Below are positions 53,414 through 63,909 of a stretch of 64,000 nt of DNA, piece by piece (within the stretch, counting starts at the first letter, position 1; the number at the start of each line of letters is the position of its first letter). Position numbers and translations under genes: made by a program. The DNA comes from Gliomastix tumulicola (Eukaryota; Ascomycota; Sordariomycetes; Hypocreales; Bionectriaceae): positions 2,170,001 through 2,234,000 of the forward strand of contig BCHX01000002.1 of assembly GCA_001599755.1 (NCBI GenBank), written 5' to 3'. The notes under the pieces were generated by a model. It saw only the letters and a program-made list of their open reading frames with translations, searched no databases and was not told the origin of the DNA.

Positions 53414-56020
53414 ATGGGCGCGGATCTACGGGATCCGGCATCCCTCGATGCAGGTAAGGTACGCTTCTGCCACAGTGGTCAGTTCCAGCCATCTAACAGC
53501 CAAACTATCTAGCCGACTACGACCCAATCGACCACCTGAACCTCCTCTTCTCGCACCCCTCGACCGTGTCCTCCCTCAGCCAAGTCTCCCGCACGCTCCA
53601 GAGCCGCCAGCATGAGCTCGCGACCGAGGTCCTCCACAAGGAGGCCCAGCAGGCCTACCAGCCCAACTCGAGCCTCGAGCGGATGCAGTCGGCGCAGGCG
53701 GAGCTCGCCCAGCTCTTCCGTAAGATCGAGACGGTGCGGTCGCGGGCCGTCGAGACGGAGCAGAACATCACGTCCATGACGGCCGACATCAAGCGGCTCG
53801 ACAACACGAAGCGGAACCTAACGCTCAGCATGACGGCGCTCAAGCGGCTGCAGATGCTGACGACGGCGTACGAGCAGCTGCGCGGGCTGGCCAGGACGAG
53901 GCAGTACAGGGACTGCGCGGGCCTGCTGCAGGCGGTGATCCAGCTCATGAAGCACTTCAACAGCTACCGGAGCATCGAGCAGATCGCGACGCTGAGCCGC
54001 GGGGTCGCCGAGCTGCAGAGGGAGCTGCTGGAGCAGGTGTGCGAGGACTTTGAGCTGGCGTTTGCCAAGGGGGAGGTGGCGGCTCGCAAGGGCGTGCTCA
54101 TGGAAGGGTGTCTCGTGATCGATTCACTGGGGGATGCGGCCAAGTCGCGGCTCCTGACGTGGTACGTCAACACGGAGCTCCGCGAGTATCGGCAGGTGTT
54201 CAGGGGCAACGACGAGGCTGGCAATCTGGACAACATCGGACGGAGGTACGCATGGTTCAAGCGCATGATGAAGACCCATGAGGAGGAGCACGCCTCCATC
54301 TTCCCTCCCTACTGGAAGGCCAACGAGGTGCTCGCGACAGCCTTCTGCGACGGGACACGTGACGACTTCAAGGGGATCCTGGAGCGGAGCATGCGGCGGA
54401 CGGAGGGTCCGAAGCTCGACGTCAACCTGCTGCTGAGCTGTCTCCAGGAGACACTCGACTTCGAGCAAAGCCTAGAGAAGAGGTTCTCGGATGGACCGAG
54501 GGCAAGCATCGATACGCTGAGCTCTGCAGACGAGAGGCCCCATACGTTCAACGGCTTGATTTCCGTCGCCTTTGAGCCATACCTGAGCCTCTGGGTCGAC
54601 TCGCAGGATAGACAACTGGCGTCCATGATCCCTAGATACCGCACGCAAGCCTTGCTGCCCGCAGACGAGGAATTCTCCCCGCAAGCCGTCATCCAGTCGG
54701 CCATTGAGCTCTTCCACTTCTACAAGCTCACCCTGTCGCAGTGCGCAAAGCTCTCGACGGGCGATCGACTTCTGGATCTGTCGAGGGCCTTTGGCAAATA
54801 CCTCGACGAGTACGCCCAGCAGGTCCTGCTGCACATGCTTCAGGCCACTGGCCAGCAGAGCCCGTCGGTGCAGGGCGCCGTGCTCGTGCTCAACACGGCT
54901 GATTTCTGGCATATCAACACCAATCAGCTGGAGGAGAGCATCAAGAAGCGTATTGACAGCGATCTCGTGTCCAAGGTCGACCTGACCTCGCAGTCGGACG
55001 CCTTTCTCGGCGTGGCGAGAACAGCTGTGCTGGCACTCGTCCACATGGTTGAGATTACCTGCGACCCCGTATGGCGAGAGATGAAGAACACCAACTGGAG
55101 CACGATGGACGGCGCGGGGGACCAGAGCTCCTATGTCAGCGAGCTCGTGAGACACGTGAACGAGAAGACCGAGGAGATCTTGACTGTTTTGGCAAAACCG
55201 CAGTATGCCAGGGCCTTTTGCGACAACCTGGTCGAGCACCTTGCCTCGGCGTACATCAACAGCATTGTCCAGTGCCGACCTATATCAGAAGTCGGCGCGC
55301 AGCAGGTACGTCTCTTGCCAACCAACCCAAGCTGATAACACATCACTGACTGTATATGCATAGATGCTTGTTGACAAGTACGCCCTGACAAAAGCATTCG
55401 GCAACATCATTCTACACCACAACCCGCCCCCCTCGGGCACCTCCCAAGCTCCTCCGGCCAGCTTCATAAGGCGCGTTGAGCACTGCATGAACCGCATGGA
55501 CCCCCTCCTCAAGACGCTGCAGGTCCGCCCTTCTCCTCCGGAGGGCCTCGTGCAGGCCTACCTTATTCACATCGGCGACCGGTCCGATACCAACTTCAAG
55601 AAGATCCTCGAGCTCAAGGGCGTGCGCAAGCAGGACCAGGCGCATCTCGTCGAGCTCTTCGGCATCCACCGCGACGGCAGCGCCAACGACAAGCTGGTCG
55701 CGAGCTCGCCATTGCTGACGCCGCTACTCACGGCCTCGGGTATGGGAAGCACCGGGATCGGGGGCAGCGCCGGGAACACTGTAGGCGGTGGTGTCGGACC
55801 GGGACCCAAGTTCGACACTGGATCTCTGGGCGAGAAGCTTCTCAGCGCGGCGAGGGACATTGGCCAAGGGAGTGCCGCTGCCGGCGGAGCGCAGGGGCTG
55901 GAGAAGGCGACCATCAACGAGAACCTGCGTAGCTTTGGCAAGTTCTTCAAGAGGGACATTGGGGGACTTGGCGCGAGGTTTGGGATGCGGGATGGCAGTG
56001 TCGAGGATGGGATGAGGTGA
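53414..56020 (+). CDS. VPS53: GARP complex subunit VPS53
   Basis: Exons 53414-53453, 53513-55305 and 55364-56020 give 829 aa. The first exon is only 40 nt (MGADLRDPASLDA), which ORF calling misses; its donor GTAAGG and acceptor CTAG restore frame into DYDPIDHLNLLF. The N-terminal VPS53 domain follows: a coiled coil (AQAELAQLFRKIETVRSRAVETEQNITSMTADIKRLDNTKRNL, given here only as landmarks AELAQLF and DIKRLDNTKRNL), RTRQYRDCAGLLQAV and the region around IFPPYWKANEVL. The C-terminal third is Gly/Ser-rich before a conserved-looking tail. The protein belongs to the GARP/EARP tethers that receive endosome-derived vesicles at the trans-Golgi. Length is in the family range. Confidence 0.93.
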
Positions 56021-56860
56021 TGACAGTCTCTGGACATCACAAGCTTGTCTTGTATCATATACTGGGAATAAAGGCGTTTGGATATTGGATATATACATGG
56101 ATTCTAGACGCGAGATCAATGATGACTCGAGTCATTGGAACATAGTTGAAGAAGCAGCCTAGAATAGAGAGACGAGGTTGCTTGTACTGATGATGGTGGT
56201 CTAGTAGTGAATTCATGCCGCCTCTGTTGCTGTGACTCATTTCTATAATACTTACTTCTTAGGTATACACGCGTACGTTCGACATCCTACTCATGATCAA
56301 GATGACTCGAGGGAAAGCACCCTCAGCCTCAACTTGATGCTAACTAGCTGGCGGTTGGTTGCACTGGGAGTAGTTGACATGTGCTGGGACGTATTACATA
56401 AGCCCGATTTATTCCATCTTTGGTTGAGGATTCCAAATATTCCAAATTTCCACATGGGCATCCACTCACACAGCAACGCCAAATCGTGCAGCGAGTCGCA
56501 GCTTAGAAATCGACCAGCCCAATCGCATCGCTCCAGTCCGTTCCATTCTGTCCCTCGGTTGCGCCTTGCATGACGGGGACTTTTTTTTTCTTCCTCTGAC
56601 AGACCCTTTTTGCCCCTCCAAAACCAGCCCCGCCATCGCGTGCCGGTCTAACTAATAAATAGATCCCCTTCCCGAATTTCACCCCTCCCTGCTTCCTTTA
56701 CCCAAAGGAACAGGAAAGGGACCGAAAAGTCGCCAAACTGTTCTCCTCAGCTTTCAGACGGACGCTTCGCTCGAGCGTAGGCTTCCCCATTGCGGCCGCA
56801 GCGACACTCGTTCAGAAACCGTTCTCACAGCCTGCCTCCCTGGACCGAGGCGCGAGGAAG
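56021..56860. other. Intergenic with thioredoxin reductase leader
   Basis: 840 bp. The last 198 nt (56663-56860) are open in frame with thioredoxin reductase and read like a presequence, but lack an ATG. Just upstream is CTAACTAATAAATAG (56648-56662), which looks like a branch point and 3' splice site. Elsewhere no gene seen. Confidence 0.5.
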
Positions 56861-57968
56861 ATGCACAGCAAGGTGGTCATCATTGGCTCGGGGCCGGCTG
56901 CCCACACGGCGGCCGTGTACCTCTCCCGAGCAGAGCTGAAGCGTGAGTATTAGGGTCTATTGTTGTTGTGATGGGCCCATTGGCTAACGCAAGGCTGCAG
57001 CCGTCCTCTACGAGGGCTTCATGGCTAATGGCACCGCCGCGGGTGGCCAGCTCACCACGACGACCGACGTCGAGAACTACCCGGGCTTCCCCAAGGGCAT
57101 CATGGGCCAGGAGCTCATGGACAACATGCGCGCGCAGTCGGAGCGCTTCGGCACCGAGATCGTCACCGACACCGTCACCACGCTCGACCTGTCCACGCGG
57201 CCCTTCAAGTACACGACCGAGTTCAACCCGGACGAGACGCACACGGCCGACGCCGTCATCGTCGCCACCGGCGCTTCGGCCCGCCGCATGGGCCTCCCCG
57301 GCGAGGAGAAATACTGGCAGAACGGCATCTCGGCCTGCGCCGTGTGCGACGGCGCCGTGCCCATCTTCCGCAACAAGCCGCTGTACGTCATCGGCGGCGG
57401 CGACTCGGCGGCCGAGGAGGCGACCTTCCTGACCAAGTACGGGAGCCACGTCACGGTGCTGGTGCGGCGGGACCAGCTGCGCGCGAGCAGGACCATGGCC
57501 AAGCGGCTGCTGGCGCATAAGAAGGTGACGGTGCGGTTCAACACGGTGGCCACCGAGGTCCGCGGCGGCGAGGACGGGCTGATGAGCCACCTTGTCGTCA
57601 AGGACGTCAAGACGGGCGCCGAGGAGGTCGTCGATGCCAATGGCTTGTTCTACGCCATCGGGCACGATCCCGCGACGAACCTGGTCAAGGGCCAGCTGGA
57701 TATGGACTCCGAGGGGTACATCGTTACGCAGCCTGGCACGACGCTGACCAGCGTGGAGGGTGTCTTTGCGGCTGGCGATGTCCAGGATAAGCGATATCGC
57801 CAGGCCATTACCAGTGCCGGTTAGTTGCCCCCCTTACAGAACTCCCGACCTCTCTCTGCGTTTCCATTCTCTTACTGACATAATGGGTCAAATTTAGGCA
57901 CCGGATGCATGGCTGCGTTAGAAGCCGAGAAATACCTCGCTGATCAAGAGATAGATGAGCGTGAGTAG
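56861..57968 (+). CDS. TRR1: Thioredoxin reductase (NADPH), low-molecular-weight type
   Basis: Exons 56861-56942, 57001-57819 and 57898-57968 give 323 aa. It begins MHSKVVIIGSGPAAHTAAVYLSRAELK (FAD-binding GxGPA), then after splicing PVLYEGFMANG and GGQLTTTTDVENYPGFP. The redox pair is C140-A-V-C143, followed by the NADPH fold GGGDSAAEEA, and the C-terminal FAD motif FAAGDVQDKRYRQAITSAGTGCMAALEAE. It reduces thioredoxin with NADPH. The sequence upstream of the ATG stays open for 66 codons and looks like a mitochondrial presequence, so a second, organelle-targeted form is possible. At the 3' end, GTGAGT at 57961 could serve as an alternative donor and change the last residues. Confidence 0.95.
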
Positions 57969-58320
57969 ACACATAGACTCTGCACTATATCAAGTCATAT
58001 TTTTTTTTGATAATAGAGAATAACTGGAAATGCTTGGACATATCAAGACCGTGACGCCCCACGACTTTAACATCACGCGCGCGTTTGGACAGACCGAAAT
58101 ATAATAAAGAGATCGACTGGCTCTTCTGTTCTGGTGATTCATTGTTCTCTTCGAATCTACTCATGATTCGTTTCTTATTCTTCATACCATCTGTGATGTC
58201 TTTACTGGTGATTCCATACCCGTAGTTTCCTGACCTTACATGCCCTGTTTTCAAATCATGATGCCGCTTTTTTTACCAAATCCCTTTCAAAATCTTGAAA
58301 CGCCTTTCGTACACAATGCT
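57969..58320. other. Convergent spacer, TRR1 / UAP1
   Basis: 352 bp, no gene seen; T-runs at 58000-58008 and 58267-58273. Confidence 0.5.
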
Positions 58321-59918
58321 CTACTTCTCCAGCTCCAAGACAGCAGGCGCGGTGATGGTCGTGCCGCTGACCTTCTCGAGACCCTCGCCGCCCTGTATAG
58401 GTAATCGTTAGCATGAGGTCCTGGTGTAGCAGTGGAAGATGAGAGAGAGAGAGAAAGGAGGAAACTTACGTAGCTGATGAGGGGGGAGACCTCGACACCG
58501 CCGTCCTGGATGACGGTGGCACCAGCGGCCTGGACCCAACGCTCGCCCTGGCCAAGGATGTCGCGCTTGCTGGTGTCCGGGTCGTCCTCGCCGGTGCCGC
58601 GGGCGTTCTTGAGCGGGGAGAACTCGTCCTCGCGACGGACCTCGAGGCAGGCGAACTTCTCGAGCGGCAGCAGCGGGAAGACGTCAAAGACAAACTGCTC
58701 GAGCTTGATGCCGTTGGGCTTCTCGGGCTTGACGGTCTCGCCGGTCTCGAGGTCGGCGGCGGGGATCTTCTTGCGGGCGACGTGGTGGGGTAGCTTGTCG
58801 GCCCAGCGCGGGATGGACTCGAGGAAGGCGAAGGAGTAGTAGTGGTTGACGATGTTGGCGGCGCGGAACTTGAGGACGCCGGGCTGGCGCGGGTCCTCGG
58901 CCTCGGCGGTGGCCTTGTCGATCTCGGAGTACTCGACGACGTCGGGCTTGCCGTTCTTGGAGAGGATGAGGCCGACGGACTCGGTGGCGTTGCGCTTGCG
59001 GACGACCTTTGTCGCGATGTCGACCTTCTTCTCGGCGGAGAAGCCGACGAAGGTCGGGTCGGCGACTTTGACGAGGCAGTTGTCGACGCAGTAGGCGTGG
59101 ATGTGCTCGATGCCGCGCTTGCGCATGTCGTCGATGACGCCCGAGAGGACCAGGGCGTTGTAGAGGCCGCCGTTGCCGTCGGGCGCCACGGCCACCTTGC
59201 CCTTGGCCTCGAGGAGGATCTTGCCCTCGTTGGAGATGCAGGGCAGCACGCCCTGCTCGAAGAAGACGACGTTTGCCTCGTCAAGGCCGAAGTAGCCGTT
59301 CTCGCGGAAGAAGGTCTCGGTCGGCCCGCGCGTGGGACCGCTGGTCATGACGTACCAGGGGACGACGGCGTTGGCGCCACCGCCCTGTTTGGCCGCGAGC
59401 GTCTGGACCCTGCTGATGCGCTCGGCCTGGATCTGGAAGAGCGACTTCTTGGACGGCAGGCCGATGTCGAAGCAGCCCTTGGGCGCGGAGCTGCCCAGAC
59501 GCGTGCCCTGGCCGCCGGCCATCAGCACGACGGCGACCTGGCCCTTGCCGATGAGCTCCAGGCCCGACTTGTACCAGCGGTCGAGGTCGCCCGCCGCCGA
59601 GTCGAGGATGCTGGCCGTGGCCGAGTCGGGCAGCGGCTCGAGCGTCGTGGTCGTGGTCGTCTCGCCGTCATCCTTGGGCGGGCTGAGGGCGCGCTTGGTG
59701 ATGTCGTTGATGTGGGCGGGGTCGAAGCCCGCGAGCTGGCCGTACAGCGCGGCCTTGTCGGCGTCGGCGAGCGAGTCGTAGAAGTTGAAGACGTGCTCCT
59801 GGCCCGCCTGGGCGTACTTGTCCTTGAGGGCGCTGAGGTCTGCGTCTGACGGCGGGCTGGCGCTGGGGGCCTTCTTGCCGAGGTGCAGCGTCTCCTTGAT
59901 CTTGTCGAGGGCGGACAT
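58321..59918 (-). CDS. UAP1: UDP-N-acetylglucosamine pyrophosphorylase
   Basis: Exons 59918-58470 and 58392-58321 on the minus strand give 506 aa; the join is phase 0. The second exon encodes GGEGLEKVSGTTITAPAVLEL, so the frame reading on past 58470 is intron. Landmarks: the nucleotidyltransferase loop VVLMAGGQGTRLGSSAPKG, VPWYVMTSGPT, FFEQGVLPC, VAPDGNGGLYNAL, HAYCVDNCLVKVADP, NIVNHYYSF, and the C-terminal FVFDVFPL with ACLEVRREDEFSPLKNA. The enzyme makes UDP-GlcNAc, the donor for chitin, N-glycans and GPI anchors, in the cytosol. The intron starts with a CT (GA on the plus strand) run. A CCAAT pair in opposite orientations lies about 240-260 bp upstream (60158-60178). Confidence 0.97.
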
Positions 59919-60775
59919 GATGGAGGTGGTCTGTCTGTGTGCAATTGGAAGGGATTGAAAGAAAGAAAGAGAGGGAAATGGGTATAGGTATGGACGATGG
60001 GTACAAGAACAAAACTAATAGAGGGAGAAAGGGGGGGGAGATGACGAGCTTGAAGGTGGGAGGGACACTGGATTATATGCGAAACAGAAGCTCAGGTGGG
60101 GTCCAGCCAGCTGAGTGTTGCTATGGTGGTGGTGGTTTAAATGGACTCTCAGCCGCGATTGGATTATTTTCTACCAATGATCTCTTAGCGTCGACGCAGC
60201 AGCTTGCCAACCGGGCCATTGCCTAAAAAAAACCAACAAGAAAAGAGCTATTCGGGGGGCTGCTAAGGCAGGAATACGAAGTGCGTTTCGCCATCCAAGC
60301 AGATCTTGGTGGTGAGAAGTGCCCCTCGATTGTGGGGCTGACGACACCGCCTCGCACGGAAATCAAGGATTGAGCTTGTGCTTGCATGGGCGATGGTGAA
60401 TGGGCGCGAGCGGAAGGGGAGAAAAGGGTCTCGGCCTGCTGCTGACGTCGTGTTACATCGTGTTTGTTTGGGTGCCCTCACCGCTTGTGTCGTGTTATGG
60501 TGGTGCTCATAGATTAGTATTATGGAGGGGTTGGAGTGGCATGTCATTCATCTGCTATGGACAACAGGGGCTATCCTGCTTGAAGCAAATCGCAATATGC
60601 ATTGGACAAAGCTGCTCAACTATCATGTGCCTAATGTTTTCTTCATCTTGGACGCCCCATTGTGTTTTGTCAGGTCAGGCATCAGAGTAGTGAGACGGGG
60701 GATGGCGGGGCAGCTGCAGGACGGGACTGGCGTGAGTCCTACATAATAAAGAATTGCTAGAAAATTACATACTTT
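59919..60775. other. Intergenic: UAP1 promoter and tRNA upstream region
   Basis: 857 bp without a credible ORF. ATTGG at 60158-60162 and CCAAT at 60174-60178 lie upstream of UAP1. Confidence 0.5.
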
Positions 60776-60889
60776 GGAAGAGTGGCCGAGCGGTTAAGGC
60801 GGTGCGTTCAAGACTTGTGTAACTATCTTAGTTCCCTCAGTGGAATTGCACTGGAGCAATCCTCGCGAGTTCGAATCTCGTCTCTTTCA
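60776..60889 (+). tRNA. tRNA-Leu (anticodon CAA) with 33-nt intron
   Basis: The acceptor strand GGAAGAG pairs with CTCTTTC (one G-T), followed by discriminator A at 60889. The D-arm TGGCCGAGCGGTTAAGGC, a long class II variable arm (GGA/TCC stem) and the T-arm GCGAG-TTCGAAT-CTCGT are all present. The anticodon loop TTCAAG gives CAA (60809-60811), so it reads UUG. The intron runs from 60813 to about 60845, right after position 37, as in other fungal tRNA-Leu(CAA) genes. The internal A and B boxes are intact, and a T7 run at 60892-60898 is a Pol III terminator. Confidence 0.95.
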
Positions 60890-61339
60890 GCTTTTTTTGC
60901 TTTTTGCTATTTTGACTCCTTGTACAGCAGCGACCGCTGTCGTCTTGAATGGTAGAGCCAAGACAAGACCCTTGGATATATATTTTAGAGAGGAACTAGA
61001 ACGCTACTCGAGGCTATGCTGTTAGGTAGCCTGAGTTTTCAACGATAATGCTGATATTGAGCTAAGACGGGATCTCTAGCATCACGGCGCCCACTGCGGC
61101 TGAGCACCCAAAAATAGCATCTCCCCTGCAGGAAACAAGGCTGCCCAGAGCACTTTGGATCTCATCTCATCTTTTGTCTGACCACAAACCATGCCGCCAT
61201 CCCATGTGCTGGAACCATTGGCATCGGAAGGACGACTCTGGTAGCCAATCATAGTAGCAATTGGATCTCACAACGGCTCCCTCCTTGGCCTCTTCTCATC
61301 TTCCCACTCCCGTCTGATGCCAGGCTCGTGCCAGGCTCA
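60890..61339. other. Intergenic: tRNA terminator and DNA glycosylase promoter
   Basis: 450 bp. It starts with the Pol III T-run (60892-60898). Three CCAAT boxes lie within 50 bp at 61217-61264. No ORF of note. Confidence 0.55.
61217..61264. promoter_or_regulatory. Three CCAAT boxes upstream of the DNA glycosylase
   Basis: ATTGG at 61217-61221 and 61260-61264, and CCAAT at 61245-61249, all 75-125 bp before the start codon at 61340. This is the usual working distance for the Hap/CBC complex. Confidence 0.45.
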
Positions 61340-62245
61340 ATGGACCACAATGAGAGCAACGACCACCAGGCGTCCCAGCCTGCCACCTTTGCAGGCCGCC
61401 TGAAGCTGGACGACTTTGTCTACAACGGCCCCGAGTCCGCTCCCCGGCGCAGCAGCCCCCGCCTATCTGCCAGACTCGCGTCCGCCAGCACACCCTCCTC
61501 CTCCTCCAGCCAAGCACCAACACCACCAGAGGACACCCAGACCACCACCTCTTCTTCTTCCAGCAAGAAGCGCAAGCGCCCCAGCGCCGGCTACGCGCCC
61601 CCCTCCACCTACGCCCACCTGCCGCTCCTCCCGGACGCGCTCGCCCAGGACCTCCTCGTCCTCTTCGTCGGCCTGAACCCGGGCATCCGCACCGCCCGCA
61701 CGGGCCACGCCTACAATCACCCGTCCAACCTCTTCTGGAAGCTCCTGCACTCGAGCGGCGTCACCCCGCGCCGCTGCGCGCCCGAGGAGGACGGGGACAT
61801 GCCGCGGCTGTACAGCCTCGGGCTCACCAACATCGTCTCGCGGCCGAGCCGCAACGGCGGCGAGCTGAGTAAAGGCGAGATGGACGAGGGCGTGTCCGTG
61901 CTCGAGGAGAAGGCAGCGCGGTGGCGGCCGGAGACGGTGTGCATCGTGGGCAAGAGCATCTGGGAGAGCGTGTGGCGGGTGAGGCACGGGGGCAAGGCTA
62001 TCGGGAAGGCGTTTAGGTATGGCTGGCAGGACGAGAGCGAGAATATGGGCGTCGTGGAGGGGGAGTGGCCGGGGGCGAGGGTGTTTGTGGCGACGAGCAC
62101 GAGCGGGCTGGCTGCGTCTCTGTCACCGGCGGAGAAGCAGGCTATCTGGAGTGAGCTGGGAGTCTGGGTACAGAAGAGGAGGGAGGAGAGGGAGGAGGCC
62201 CCAGCCCAGGGGGATGAGGACGATGTTGACGGAAGTGAAGGCTAG
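61340..62245 (+). CDS. G/T(U)-mismatch DNA glycosylase (TDG/MUG family)
   Basis: Single exon, 301 aa, starting at the ATG at 61340; an in-frame GTG 12 nt upstream is not needed. Residues 1-95 are Ser/Thr/Pro-rich with a Lys/Arg cluster (KKRKRPS, a likely nuclear signal). The uracil-DNA-glycosylase-like domain follows: LFVGLNPGIRTARTGHAYNHPSNLFWKLLHSSG, which holds the family GLNPG motif with its catalytic Asn and the HP.N.FW signature. Then come LGLTNIVSRPS and FVATSTSGLAA, the second active-site loop. These enzymes remove T or U opposite G in base-excision repair. Fission yeast has a homologue (Thp1). Acidic C-terminal tail. It is convergent with the ARP4-like gene, 306 bp away. Confidence 0.92.
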   Translation: MDHNESNDHQASQPATFAGRLKLDDFVYNGPESAPRRSSPRLSARLASASTPSSSSSQAPTPPEDTQTTTSSSSSKKRKRPSAGYAPPSTYAHLPLLPDALAQDLLVLFVGLNPGIRTARTGHAYNHPSNLFWKLLHSSGVTPRRCAPEEDGDMPRLYSLGLTNIVSRPSRNGGELSKGEMDEGVSVLEEKAARWRPETVCIVGKSIWESVWRVRHGGKAIGKAFRYGWQDESENMGVVEGEWPGARVFVATSTSGLAASLSPAEKQAIWSELGVWVQKRREEREEAPAQGDEDDVDGSEG

Positions 62246-62551
62246 CCGGAAGCCAACGAGGACAACAGACAAGTTGGATAGTCACGGATATCGACTGTGT
62301 TGAGCGCCCATCACTTGAGCGAAGATAGCCTAGCTTTTTGAATGCCTGATCTTGTTTTTTTTATTGACGTATCCGTTGGATGCCATCTAACATAAGTACT
62401 AAGTAGGTACCTTACGGTTGCTAACATCTTGTCCCAAGTGGAATCCTCCCCCAACTCCGTGCGCCTAAAAGGTTCCAAACCCAGCCAGCTTTGATGCTTT
62501 TTCTCCCCCTCCCCTCTCCCGTAGTCTAGGAATAGCAAAGAAGAACGAGGG
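62246..62551. other. Convergent spacer, DNA glycosylase / ARP4
   Basis: 306 bp with a T-run at 62355-62361. An AGGTACCTT copy is at 62405-62413. No gene. Confidence 0.5.
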
Positions 62552-63909
62552 TTACTTGCACCTCTTCTCGACAATGCTGGGCCCGTTCTCCTCGTACTCC
62601 TTGCGCGAGATCCACATCTGGTGGAACGTACCCAAGCTGGCCAGGATGCTGCCGCCGATCCAGGCACCGAACCGCCTCTCGGTGGCAAGGCCAGCCGCGT
62701 GGATCTTGACCTTCATGCCCGGGTAGGCCGTCGTCAGCTCGTTGTGCAGGCGGTCGTTGAAGCCGTTGATCAGGCTCGTGCTGCCCGTCACGACAACGTT
62801 GCTGAGGAGGTTACCCCTGAGATCGACATCCACAGCGTCGAGCGCAGCGCGGATCAGCGCCGGGATGGTCTGGCCCTTCTCCGTGCGCTCTGGGTCCTGG
62901 GCGTAGCCGGCCGACTCGTCGAAGAGCCCCTCTGTGACCTTGAACCGCTGCTCGCGCCACATCTGGTTGTAGCCGTCGGGCATCTCGAACACTCGCCCCG
63001 GCTGCGTCTTGGCGAATTCCTCGTTTCCGGGCGCGCTGTAGCGGCCGGCCCCGCGCCACACCTCGACGACCGACTCCTTGAACTCGGTCAGGGTGCGCTC
63101 CTCCTCGTACGCGCGATACGAGTCCGTGATGGAGTACTTGAAGTTGCGCAGGCGGGCCTGGGCGGGCGAGAGCGCATCCACGGGAGTCTTGTTCTCGATC
63201 ATAAAGGTCGGCGTCAGCGTGACCTTGGGCTCTGACGTCTCCCACATCTTACGGATCTGCGACGAGAGCCAGAGGCCGGCAATGGGCGACTTCTGGATGG
63301 ACCGCTTGAGGACCATGCCGTCGTGGATGGCCGTCACCGAGGCATTGGCGCCGCCGACGTCGAGCACGAGGGCGGTGGCCTTGCCGGCGGCGAACGCGGC
63401 CAGCACGGGCGTGCGGCTGAGCCAGAGGGCCGGGGAACCCCACGACTCCATCACCACCTCGGCCGTCTTCTCCCTGGCCTTGGCCGAGTTCCACGGCGCC
63501 TCGGTGATGAGCAGCGGGTTCTCGGCCAGCGCACGGTCCTGCTCCGTCGACTCCATCTCCTCCATGGCGATGTCGCCCTCGCCGTCCTGCGCCTGCTCCT
63601 TGGGGTCGTCATTGAGGCCGTTCTTGGAGGGGTGCGTCGGCCGGCCGGGCTGGAGGCGGTTGACCAGCATGTGCTCCCAGATCTTGGGCGCCACGTCCCA
63701 GTCCTCGACGACGCTGTCCGTGTTCATGTAGTTCCGCACATCGAAGTCGGCGCGCGGGTTGAGGAACTCGTCGCCGAAGAGGTCCTTGGGCGGGTCGCTC
63801 GTGATGTGGCCGTAGAAGGAGGGCAGGATGGACTTGGGGACGTCCTCGCCCGCCCAGCCGGCGCGCGTGTTCACATATCCGGGATCGAGAACGAGCGCGG
63901 ATACCTCAT
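62552..63909 (-). CDS. ARP4: Actin-related protein ARP4 (5' exon outside window)
   Basis: Partial gene. The visible exon (63909-62552, minus strand) encodes 451 complete codons. Its upstream boundary is a CCCAG acceptor next to EVSALVLDPGYVNTRAGWAGED, and no start codon or donor fits before 64000, so the first exon lies beyond the window. Actin-fold landmarks are GYVNTRAGWAGEDVPKS, LLITEAPWN, LVLDVGGANASVTAI and VVVTGSTSLINGFNDRL, with a C-terminal AWIGGSILASLGTFHQMWISRKEYEENG. The sequence around SLINGF and MKVKIHA is closest to ARP4/BAF53, a subunit of the NuA4 acetyltransferase and the INO80/SWR1 remodelers. An acidic insertion (about residues 85-110 of the visible part) is typical of nuclear ARPs. 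Confidence 0.9.

Noticed and set aside
58842..59849. 335-codon ORF on the plus strand
   Set aside because: Antisense shadow of UAP1 with biased Gly/Leu/Asp/Val composition.
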